Shown: positions 16,695 to 24,752 of the stretch, in pieces | Numbering within the stretch: the stretch's first letter is position 1 | Layout of the letters: every line of letters begins with the position of its first letter | Origin: Saprospira sp. CCB-QB6 | GTDB taxonomy: Bacteria > Bacteroidota > Bacteroidia > Chitinophagales > Saprospiraceae | Length of the DNA stretch: 64,000 nucleotides | NCBI RefSeq assembly: GCF_028464065.1 | Contig: NZ_CP116808.1 | Span: forward strand, 3,253,501 to 3,317,500 | Reading direction: 5' to 3' | The notes under the pieces: model-generated | What the model saw: the letters and a program-made list of their open reading frames with translations, nothing else | Databases searched by the model: none | What the model was told of the DNA's origin: nothing | Made by a program: the position numbers and the translations under genes

Positions 16695-18836
16695 ATGTTA
16701 CTCGTAGCCTTGCAAATTGGGCTCATCGTTGGTGCAGTGATTCTGCTCATCTTGATTGGCTCTCTTATTCTTTTTGCCCGTTGCCACCGAAAGGTCCCCC
16801 AGGGACGCGCACTAATTAAAACCGGCTTTGGTGGTACTAAGGTCGTTTATGATAGTGGAATGTTAGTCATTCCCGTTTTGCACAAAGTAGAAGAAATGGA
16901 TATCTCGATCAAAACGATTGAGGTAGGCCGTACAGGTAGCGAAGGTTTGATCTGTCAAGATAACCTCCGTGCCGATATCAAAGTAGTATTCTTTGTTCGA
17001 GTCAATAAAAACAAACAGTCTATTCTTGAAGTAGCTCAAGCCATTGGTTGCTCTCGTGCTTCTAAGCAGGAAACGCTCAACAGCCTTTTTGATGCTAAAT
17101 TCTCTGAGGCCCTAAAAACAGTAGGTAAGCAGTTTGACTTGATTGATCTCTACACGGAGCGCAACAAGTTTAAGAACAAGATTCTGGAAACCATTGGCAC
17201 CGACCTCAACGGCTATGTTTTGGATGACTGTGCTATTGACTACCTTGAGCAAACGCCTATCACAGCCCTAAAGCAGGATAATATCCTTGACTCTGAGGGG
17301 ATCAAGAAGATTGAAGAATTGACTTCAATCCAAATTGAAAAGACCAACTTTATCCGCCGCGAAAGAGAGAAAACCATCAAGCAACAAGATGTAGAAGCTC
17401 GTGAAGCCATCTTGCAACTTGAGCTCCAACAGGCAGAAAAAGAAGAGCGCCAAAAAAGAGCCTTGACCATTTTGCAGGCCGAGCAAAATAATGAGGCCGA
17501 ACAATTGGTGATTGCCAAAAACTTGGAAACCGAACTCAAGCGCAAAGAAGCGCACCGCCAAGAGGGCATTGCCGAGGAAAATAAGGAGCGGGAAATCATT
17601 GTGGCCCGCAAAAATAAGGAACGCACCGAGGCTGTAGAAAACGAACGCATCGAGATCGACCGCCTTTTGGAGGTAGAGAAAAAAGAACGTTCGGTAGGAG
17701 AGGCCCGGATCGAAAAGGAAAAGGTCCTAGAAGCCAAAAAACGCGATATTCAAGCGATTATCAAAGAGCGTAAGGCCGAAGAGAAAAAGACGATCGAAGA
17801 AGATCAAAAGATCCAAGATACGATCCAGTTGGCGGAAGCAGAGCGCGAACGCCAAGTGGCCATGATTAACGTACAAAAGACCACTGAGGCCCAAAAAGTA
17901 GAGGAAACTCGCCGTGCGGAAGCCGAAAAAGCGGTGGCGGAAATCAAGGCTCAACAAATTATTATTGAGGCCGATGCTAAAAAAGCCGCTCAGCAGAAGG
18001 AAGCCGAAGCGCGCAAAATTGCCGCTGAAGCCAAAGCCGCTGAAGAAGCCACTGTTGGTTTGGCCGAGGCAGAAGTGATGCAAGCCCGTGCCGAAGCCAC
18101 CGAACTTGAAGGTAGCGTAGAGGCTCGCTTGATTGAACAAAAAGCCCTAGCCGAAGCCAAAGCGATTGAGGCCAAAGCCGAAGCAACTCGCAAACAAGGT
18201 TTGGCCGAGGCTGAAGTTAACCGTGAAAAAGGAACTGTTGAGGCCCAACTCATCTCGCAAAAAGGTACCTCTGAAGCTAGCGTGATTGAATTGCGCCTAG
18301 CTGCCGAAGCCAAAGGTTTGGCCGCCAAAGCCGAGGCCATGAAGGCCCTAGACGGCGTAGGTCGCGAGCATGAAGAATACAAACTCCGTCTGGAGCAAGA
18401 GCGCCAAATCGCTTTGGCCGAAATCGAAGCTCGTCGCGCCATTGCCGAGGCGCAAGCTCGCCTCCTAGGCCAGTCTTTGAGCAACGCCCGCATCGATATC
18501 GTGGGTGGCGAAACGCAATTCTTCGATTCTTTGCTCAACTCTATCAACAAGGGCAAATCTGTAGATCGCTTGATCGACAGCTCGCAGCATTTGCAAGATT
18601 TTAAGGGTGCACTTTTGGGCAATGGCGTAGAACAAGGCCTATTGAGCCGCCTACGGGAGTTTGCCCAGGAGTACAATATCGGTAGCGATACCCTCCGTGA
18701 CCTAACCATTTCTGCGCTTTTGTCTCAGTTGTATGGCAAGGTAAGTGGCAACCAAAAAGACCTTATCCGCAGCATGATGGACCAAGTGAGTAGCTTGGGC
18801 ATCAACAACCAATCTGCTGCCGACTTGCTAGGCTAA
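16695..18836 (+). CDS. Flotillin / band 7 (SPFH) protein, YqiK type
   Basis: A 713-residue membrane-anchored scaffold. An N-terminal hydrophobic helix (about residues 1–28) is followed by the SPFH/band 7 domain (about 35–200, with GRALIKTGFGG and LICQDNLRADIKVVFFVRV), a very long Glu/Ala/Lys coiled coil (about 210–560), and a C-terminal flotillin domain. Flotillins form large oligomers at ordered membrane regions. The ATG at 16695 is chosen over a TTG six bases upstream. The NfeD-like protein, calpain, lipoprotein, flotillin and AAA+ ATPase are collinear, suggesting one functional unit. Confidence 0.88.
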   Translation: MLLVALQIGLIVGAVILLILIGSLILFARCHRKVPQGRALIKTGFGGTKVVYDSGMLVIPVLHKVEEMDISIKTIEVGRTGSEGLICQDNLRADIKVVFFVRVNKNKQSILEVAQAIGCSRASKQETLNSLFDAKFSEALKTVGKQFDLIDLYTERNKFKNKILETIGTDLNGYVLDDCAIDYLEQTPITALKQDNILDSEGIKKIEELTSIQIEKTNFIRREREKTIKQQDVEAREAILQLELQQAEKEERQKRALTILQAEQNNEAEQLVIAKNLETELKRKEAHRQEGIAEENKEREIIVARKNKERTEAVENERIEIDRLLEVEKKERSVGEARIEKEKVLEAKKRDIQAIIKERKAEEKKTIEEDQKIQDTIQLAEAERERQVAMINVQKTTEAQKVEETRRAEAEKAVAEIKAQQIIIEADAKKAAQQKEAEARKIAAEAKAAEEATVGLAEAEVMQARAEATELEGSVEARLIEQKALAEAKAIEAKAEATRKQGLAEAEVNREKGTVEAQLISQKGTSEASVIELRLAAEAKGLAAKAEAMKALDGVGREHEEYKLRLEQERQIALAEIEARRAIAEAQARLLGQSLSNARIDIVGGETQFFDSLLNSINKGKSVDRLIDSSQHLQDFKGALLGNGVEQGLLSRLREFAQEYNIGSDTLRDLTISALLSQLYGKVSGNQKDLIRSMMDQVSSLGINNQSAADLLG

Positions 18837-18845
18837 TTCTGATTT

Positions 18846-19008
18846 GGGGCCTCCCGCAGCCCTTTAAAGTGGGGCTGCGGGCGCTACGGTCCGCAGCTCG
18901 CAGGTCTGCTCGGCCCTTCAGCGCTAAAGCGCTTCGGTCTGGCCCTGCGGGCCACTGCTCCCCATCGCTAGTCCGTTCGGCCCAAGGGCCGGGCGGCTGC
19001 GCCGCCCC
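18846..19008 (+). repeat. Hairpin-mosaic element, copy 6
   Basis: It starts 9 bases after the flotillin stop. The inner helix is GCAG/CTGC; the outer is GGCCT against AGTCC, with one mismatch. The first hairpin is GCAGCCC/GGGGCTGC. It faces copy 7 across a shared terminator. Confidence 0.75.
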
Positions 19009-19022
19009 AATCAAAACTGCAA

Positions 19023-19063
19023 AAAAAACGCTTAGTGGACCAAGAGGACGGCTAGGCGTTTTT
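19023..19063. terminator. Bidirectional terminator-like hairpin
   Basis: AAAAAACGC and GCGTTTTTT flank an imperfect stem (CGCTTAGTGGAC against GACGGCTAGGCG). It lies between two facing hairpin-mosaic copies. Confidence 0.6.
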
Positions 19064-19086
19064 TCATTTCATTTTGGTCCTTGAGT

Positions 19087-19240
19087 AGGCGGCCTAGCCG
19101 CCGCAGAGGCGCGCAGCGCCTGGCTGAGGGATGGAAAGGGGGGCGGCGAAGCCGCAGACCCAGCGGGCGCAGCCCGCGCAGGGCCGAGCGAATAGCGAGC
19201 CCCGACACAGCCCGACCCGCCCGCAGGGCGGGGCAGCCCC
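19087..19240 (-). repeat. Hairpin-mosaic element, copy 7
   Basis: Outer helix GGCTG/CAGCC combined with inner helix GGGG/CCCC, a combination different from copy 2, so the two helices vary independently. Middle hairpin GCGGGC/GCCCGC. Confidence 0.8.
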
Positions 19241-19262
19241 AAGAAAATCTCCAAAAAAAATT

Positions 19263-22200
19263 ATGGCAAAGGAAAATATAGCCCCAGAACTAGAAGAGGA
19301 GCAAAATAGCCAACTCGAAAGCGGTACCTATGAGGTCATTAAGGGCCGATTGAACCGCTATGGAAAAGAGTTGCGAGGCCGCCTAGATGAGCTGAATGTG
19401 GCTCGGAAAGAGGTCTTTGGCGCTATTGAGCTAGAACTCAAAGGGAATTCTCGCATCAATACCGAAAATAATTGTGTGGCCCGCGACATTATTGCGGTGG
19501 GCGACTTCTGTATTTTTGGTTATAATGTGCAAATGGGCCTTCGGTCCGAAATTAAGCTAGAAGATATTTTTAGCGCCTATCAATTTAATGGCGACCGCTT
19601 TGAGGAAACGGAGTTGAGCGCTCTGTTTGAGGGCCAAAATCGCCAGTTTTTAACCGACTTTAGCAACTTATTCCGCTATTATAAGGATGCGGTTTTTGCC
19701 AAATTCGCCATTGAGCAGAATAGTCCATTTTTCTATATGGTCTTTCAGCTTAGTGAGGATGTGAACGACAGCAAAATGTTTAAGTGGGAGGTTCGAGATG
19801 GGCAATTGCTCTATTTCAACCAACCAGGCGAGCATCGCTATAAATTTCCGGCTCAGCATGAGTTTGAGTGGAAAAAAGTGAGTCGGGAAATGTATCGTTA
19901 TGGCGATCATCCGCATATTTCCATTTTGGATCGTGTGTTTGTAGAAACCGTGGGTGGCGATTTGACCATCAAGGTAGAAGACAATACGGCTGATGGGCAG
20001 GGAATTTATCGGGAAGAGGTGGTTCAAAAGGACCAAAAACTAGAAGATGCAGACATCCAATTTGCCGATTTGGGCAATTTGATTGTCTTGCGCATGGCCC
20101 CTTATTTAGAAGATGCCCGTTATTTTGTCTTTAATGAAAAGCTACAAGCTGTAGAGCGAATTGACACCTTAGAACATTCGGGAATTTTGCTGCCGGGCAG
20201 CCAAGGGCTCATCTTTGCCAATGGTTTTTATCTGCAAACTGGCGACTACAAAGTCTTTGATAAGGCGGGCGGTAGTGGCTATAAGTTTGAGCGCCGGGTG
20301 CAATCTCCCAATGGAGAAGACCATTTATTCAGCTTCTACAATCAGCAAAAAGGGACCTATATTTTGCTCTCTTATAATGTGATTGAGCAGCAGGTGGCCA
20401 CGCCTATTCATTGCCATGGTTACACCCTTTTCCCGAATGGAGAACTCTGTTATTTTAGAGCAGAAGAGAGTGCGACCAAGCACCATATGATTCAGATTTG
20501 GCAAACGCCTTATATTGAGGGCGACATCATCCCCTCTGAGCATACCGATAGCTTTTTGTACAAGGTGGGCAACCGCGATATTGTACGGGCCATGGCCGAA
20601 TGTCAAGAGCTACTGAGCTTATTGGGCAAGGATGAAACCTATAGCGATCTTTATTTTGATCTGACCAAAAAATCGAATGACATCCTTGATGCCTATTATT
20701 GGATCAAGGACCCTCAGGCTTTTGGGATCGATGCGCCCTTGGGCGAGATTCGTCAAGCGGCCAATGCCGCCATTGATGAGTTTGAGAAAGTGCAGGCCAT
20801 CAAAAAGGCGAGTAAAGAAAGTATTCAGGAAGTGGGGCAGCGGGCCAATACCTTATTTAAGGAGGTCGAGCAAGCCAGCTTTAATCAGATTGGCATCTTC
20901 GTCAACTTCTTATCTGAGTTACGGATTATCCGTGGGGAAATCATCTCGCTCAAGGACTTGCGTTATGCAGACCTCCCTTATATTGAAGGCTTAGAGGCCC
21001 AAGCTGCCGAAAAGCTAGAGCTTCTTTCTACCGAATGTGTGGCCTTTTTGCTGCGGCCCGATGCTTTGGAGCCCTATATGCAAAAAGTAGATGAGGCCAA
21101 AAAGGAAATTCCGGCGGTAGAAACTGCTCAGCAAGGAAAAAAACTAGAAGAGCGCATTGATGGCATTGGTAAAGAGCTAGAAATGTTGATCGAGATTGTG
21201 TCGAACCTCAAAATTGAAGATGCGACCCAAACCACTCGAATTATCGACAGCATTACCGATATTTTCTCCCTGCTCAATCAAATTAAAGCGGCCCTTCGTC
21301 GCCGCCTCAAAGAGCTCACTTCTGCCGAGGGCCAAGCTGAATTTGCGGCCCAGATGAAGCTGATCGACCAGTCGATCATCAACTATATTGACATCTCGGA
21401 TACGCCCAGCAAATGCGAGGAGTACCTGAGTAAATTGATGATTCAGGTAGAAGAGCTAGAAAGTAAATTTGCCGAATTTGATGAGTTTATCCTCAAGATT
21501 TCGGAAAAGCGGGAAGAGGTCTACAACGTATTTGAGACCAAAAAGCTCAGCTTGGTCGAGGCCATCAACCGTCGCTCATCGGCTTTGCAAACTGCAGCCG
21601 AGCGGATTTTGAATGGGGTGCGCAATCGGGCCAATAAATTAAAATCGGTGGTCGAGATTAACGGCTTTTTTGCCTCTGACCTCATGATTGATAAGCTGCG
21701 TGAAAGCATTGAGCAGCTTAGAGAATTGGGCGATAGCAATAAGGCGGGCGATCTACAAACCCAGCTCAAAACCATTCAGGAAGATGCTTTGCGTCAGCTT
21801 CGGGATAAGGAAGACCTTTTCCAGGGCGGGGGCAATGCCATCCGCTTTGGTCGCCATAGTTTTGCGGTCAATACCCAAACTCTAGACTTGACCATGGTGC
21901 CTCGTTCGGGCGGTATGTATTATCATTTGACGGGAACGGGCTTCTTTCAGGAAGTTGAGGACCCAGAATTTTTAGCCACTAAATCGGTTTGGGACCAAAG
22001 TTACCCTTCTGAAAATGCCAAGGTCTATCGAGCCGAATTTTTGGCTTATTTGGTGCTCAAAGAACTGGAAGCTGAGCAAAACTGGCTCAAAGAAGATGAA
22101 ATTTTGCCCTATGTGCAGAAGTTCATGGCGAGCCGCTACCAAGATGGCTACAACAAGGGAATTCACGATGAGGATGCGGCGCAGATATTGGGCAGTTTGC

Positions 22201-24227
22201 TCTATTTGCATCAGCATATCGATCATCTGTCTTTTGGTCCAGAAAGCCGAGTATTGGCGCAATTGTATTACCTCCGCCATTTGGAGGAAGAAGAGCGGCA
22301 GCTGTTGGACAAGCAGTTGCGTTCTGCTGGACAATTGCTCAAATTATTTCCCAAAAGCAAGGAATTTGACCGCTTACTGGAAGATTTGGAGGCGGATATT
22401 CAAGATTATTTGGCCCAAACGGCTTTGTTTGCTCCGCATTTGGCGGCTCAGGCCGCGCGCTACTTGCTAAAAGAGCGGGCCAAGCGCAACTATTTCTTGA
22501 TTTCGGGCCAAGCGCACGACCTCAAGCAGGCCTTTTTGGCCCTTTTAGAGGGGGAGGCTATGCAAAAGGATTTTGAACAGGCCATTCGAGAGCTGGATGA
22601 GTTTCCCAAACAGCAATTTGAGTTATTGCGGCAGTGGCTCAATGCCTTCTGCGATAGCCAAGAGCAGCCCAAAGCCTATTTGGATGAGGCCGCTTTGATT
22701 TTGTTATTGGGCCAATATCAGGAAAGTCAGGTCTTGCAGGTGAATACACAGCAAGAGCTGCTTGGCTTGCGGGGAGAGCATAACAGCATTGGCGAAAATG
22801 GGCGCTATTTCCTCGATTACAACCGCTTTATGGATAAAATGCAGGCCTATATGGCCCAAGATCTGCCTTTGTATGAGCGTTTTATTCAGATGAAAAAAGA
22901 TTTGACGCATCAGTTTAAGGAGCAGTTGCGATTGAGCGAGTTTAAGCCCAGAGTACTGTCTTCTTTTGTCCGAAATAAACTGATTGACCAGCTATATCTC
23001 CCCATTTTTGGCGATAACTTGGCCAAGCAAATCGGTACTTTGGGCGAGGGCAGCCGAACGGATCGCATGGGGATGTTGCTCCTCATTTCGCCTCCCGGTT
23101 ATGGTAAAACTACCTTGATGGAATATGTGGCCAACCGTCTGGGCTTAATCTTTATGAAGATTAACGGTCCAGCTATTGGACATGATGTGGTCTCTTTAGA
23201 TCCTTCAGAGGCCAAAAATGCGGGGGCACGCAAAGAGCTCGAAAAGCTCAACCTCTCTTTGGAAATGGGCGATAATGTGATGATTTATCTGGATGATATT
23301 CAGCACTGTCATCCCGAGTTTTTGCAGAAATTCATCTCTTTGACGGATGGACAGCGAAAAATTGAGGGGGTTTATCAGGGCCAAACCAAAACCTATGACT
23401 TGCGTGGTAAGCGGGTTTCGGTGGTCATGGCGGGTAACCCTTATACCGAAAGTGGGGATAAGTTCCGGATTCCCGATATGTTGGCCAACCGGGCCGATAT
23501 TTACAATTTGGGGGATATTATTGGAAAAACGCAGGATATTTTCGAGCTCAGTTATATTGAAAACTCCTTGACCTCCAATCCCGTTACCCAAAAGTTGGCG
23601 GCCAAATCTATTGATGATTTGTATCCCATTTTGGAGTTTGCCCAAACGGGCCGCAGAGAGGGCCTAGAGTTTCGGGCCAATCACTCGCCTCAGGAGCTTA
23701 ATGAATATGCGGCGGTTTTGAAAAAAATGCTGCGCATTCGAGACGTTATTCTCAAGGTCAACCAAGGCTATATCAAATCGGCGGCGATGCCCGATGCCTA
23801 TCGAACTGAGCCGCCCTTCCTTTTGCAGGGCTCGTATCGGAACATGAACAAATTGGCGGAAAAAGTGGTGGCCGTGATGAATGATGAGGAGATTGAAACC
23901 TTGTTGATCTCGCATTATAAAGGCGAATCACAAACCTTGACCACCAGCGCCGAGGCCAATATGCTCAAGCTCAAAGAGATGATGGGCCTACAAACTGAGG
24001 AGGAGCGAAAACGCTGGGAAGAGGTCAAAGCGGCTTATGTCAAAGACCGTTTGTTGCAGGGCGATGAGCAAAACCCCATGGTCCAAATGGTGGCGCAGCT
24101 CTCCAACTTTTCCGATCAACTTGGGAATATCCAGAAGGCTATTCTCAAGGGCATAGAGGAGGCGGCCAAACGGCCTGTAGAGGCGCCCAGCAAACGAACT
24201 GCTGGTCCTTCCTTTAAGAAACGCTAG
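19263..24227 (+). CDS. Giant AAA+ ATPase with long coiled-coil region (DUF3686 / 'DNA repair ATPase' type)
   Basis: A 1654-residue cytoplasmic protein. The N-terminal two thirds hold a beta-rich region (about residues 60–480) and long helical segments. An AAA+ module lies near the C-terminus: Walker A PPGYGKTT at about 1277, Walker B MIYLDDIQH at about 1340, and a sensor-type MAGNPYTESGDKF at about 1393. This layout resembles proteins annotated as DUF3686-containing DNA repair ATPases; a role in DNA repair is not established here. The ATG at 19263 is chosen because the open frame back to 19131 only translates hairpin-mosaic copy 7. It follows the flotillin, and such ATPases often neighbour flotillin genes in Bacteroidota. 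Confidence 0.75.
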   Translation: MAKENIAPELEEEQNSQLESGTYEVIKGRLNRYGKELRGRLDELNVARKEVFGAIELELKGNSRINTENNCVARDIIAVGDFCIFGYNVQMGLRSEIKLEDIFSAYQFNGDRFEETELSALFEGQNRQFLTDFSNLFRYYKDAVFAKFAIEQNSPFFYMVFQLSEDVNDSKMFKWEVRDGQLLYFNQPGEHRYKFPAQHEFEWKKVSREMYRYGDHPHISILDRVFVETVGGDLTIKVEDNTADGQGIYREEVVQKDQKLEDADIQFADLGNLIVLRMAPYLEDARYFVFNEKLQAVERIDTLEHSGILLPGSQGLIFANGFYLQTGDYKVFDKAGGSGYKFERRVQSPNGEDHLFSFYNQQKGTYILLSYNVIEQQVATPIHCHGYTLFPNGELCYFRAEESATKHHMIQIWQTPYIEGDIIPSEHTDSFLYKVGNRDIVRAMAECQELLSLLGKDETYSDLYFDLTKKSNDILDAYYWIKDPQAFGIDAPLGEIRQAANAAIDEFEKVQAIKKASKESIQEVGQRANTLFKEVEQASFNQIGIFVNFLSELRIIRGEIISLKDLRYADLPYIEGLEAQAAEKLELLSTECVAFLLRPDALEPYMQKVDEAKKEIPAVETAQQGKKLEERIDGIGKELEMLIEIVSNLKIEDATQTTRIIDSITDIFSLLNQIKAALRRRLKELTSAEGQAEFAAQMKLIDQSIINYIDISDTPSKCEEYLSKLMIQVEELESKFAEFDEFILKISEKREEVYNVFETKKLSLVEAINRRSSALQTAAERILNGVRNRANKLKSVVEINGFFASDLMIDKLRESIEQLRELGDSNKAGDLQTQLKTIQEDALRQLRDKEDLFQGGGNAIRFGRHSFAVNTQTLDLTMVPRSGGMYYHLTGTGFFQEVEDPEFLATKSVWDQSYPSENAKVYRAEFLAYLVLKELEAEQNWLKEDEILPYVQKFMASRYQDGYNKGIHDEDAAQILGSLLYLHQHIDHLSFGPESRVLAQLYYLRHLEEEERQLLDKQLRSAGQLLKLFPKSKEFDRLLEDLEADIQDYLAQTALFAPHLAAQAARYLLKERAKRNYFLISGQAHDLKQAFLALLEGEAMQKDFEQAIRELDEFPKQQFELLRQWLNAFCDSQEQPKAYLDEAALILLLGQYQESQVLQVNTQQELLGLRGEHNSIGENGRYFLDYNRFMDKMQAYMAQDLPLYERFIQMKKDLTHQFKEQLRLSEFKPRVLSSFVRNKLIDQLYLPIFGDNLAKQIGTLGEGSRTDRMGMLLLISPPGYGKTTLMEYVANRLGLIFMKINGPAIGHDVVSLDPSEAKNAGARKELEKLNLSLEMGDNVMIYLDDIQHCHPEFLQKFISLTDGQRKIEGVYQGQTKTYDLRGKRVSVVMAGNPYTESGDKFRIPDMLANRADIYNLGDIIGKTQDIFELSYIENSLTSNPVTQKLAAKSIDDLYPILEFAQTGRREGLEFRANHSPQELNEYAAVLKKMLRIRDVILKVNQGYIKSAAMPDAYRTEPPFLLQGSYRNMNKLAEKVVAVMNDEEIETLLISHYKGESQTLTTSAEANMLKLKEMMGLQTEEERKRWEEVKAAYVKDRLLQGDEQNPMVQMVAQLSNFSDQLGNIQKAILKGIEEAAKRPVEAPSKRTAGPSFKKR

Positions 24228-24233
24228 TACGAA

Positions 24234-24264
24234 AAAGACTTCCATTTTTGGGAGTCTTTTTTTT
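24234..24264 (+). terminator. Intrinsic terminator after the AAA+ ATPase gene
   Basis: GACTTCC pairs with GGGAGTC and is followed by an eight-T tract that runs directly into GGGGG of hairpin-mosaic copy 8. Confidence 0.8.
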
Positions 24265-24265
24265 G

Positions 24266-24413
24266 GGGGCTGCCCCAGCCTTTGGCTGGGTCGGGCTGTC
24301 TCGCAGCTCGCTGTTCGCTCGGCCCTTCAGCCGCCTTTGGCGGCTTCGGTCTGGCCTTCGGCCACTGCTGCCCATCCCTCAGCCTGCGGCGGCTTCGCCG
24401 CCTGCAAAACCGT
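24266..24413 (+). repeat. Hairpin-mosaic element, copy 8
   Basis: Outer helix GGCTG/CAGCC, inner GCAG/CTGC. The first hairpin is AGCC/GGCT where copy 2 has GCCC/GGGC. Between this and copy 9 (24414–24567) there is GC-rich sequence with no gene. Confidence 0.8.
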
Positions 24414-24567
24414 TTACTGCAGCCTAAAGGCCGCAGCCAATCTTGTTGGTCCTCATTTTTCTTGCCGCAGCGGCTTAAAAGCCCCTGCGTCTGATTTTTG
24501 TGGAGGGCGGCTGTTTTTAGGCCCAGCAGCTTTTGGACTGCAGGAATGGCCGAAGCGGAGGACTTCC

Positions 24568-24692
24568 ATTCGGCCTAGCGATGTGCAGCAGTGGCCGTCA
24601 GGCCAGACCGAAGCCCGAAGGGCTGAAGGGCCGAGCGAATAGCGAGCTGCGAAACGTAGCGCCGCAAGGCCGCAGGCCGCAGCGGAGGCCCC
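24568..24692 (-). repeat. Hairpin-mosaic element, copy 9
   Basis: Minus-strand copy facing copy 8. Outer helix GGCCT/AGGCC, inner GCAG/CTGC, middle hairpin AGCCC/GGGCT. Its T-tract is the tail of the adjacent minus-strand terminator. Confidence 0.8.
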
Positions 24693-24735
24693 AAAAAAAT
24701 ACCCCCCATCAGAAGATGCTGATGAGGGGTGAAAA
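24693..24735 (-). terminator. Intrinsic terminator of the alpha-2-macroglobulin gene
   Basis: On the minus strand, CCCCTCATCAG pairs with CTGATGGGGGG and is followed, after TA, by seven Ts. The T-tract abuts the GGGG of copy 9. Confidence 0.75.
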
Positions 24736-24752
24736 ATGCTAAAGGGCCTTGT

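Noticed and set aside
17990-18709. 239-codon minus-strand frame opposite the flotillin gene
   Set aside because: It is a shadow of the Ala/Glu-rich coiled coil; its product has no recognisable features.
18869-19260. Open frames through hairpin-mosaic elements, including long in-frame extensions of the AAA+ ATPase, aminotransferase and uppP genes
   Set aside because: The elements are very GC-rich and rarely contain stops by chance. The predicted peptides are Arg/Pro/Ala-rich, occur in both orientations, and the true start codons lie just downstream.
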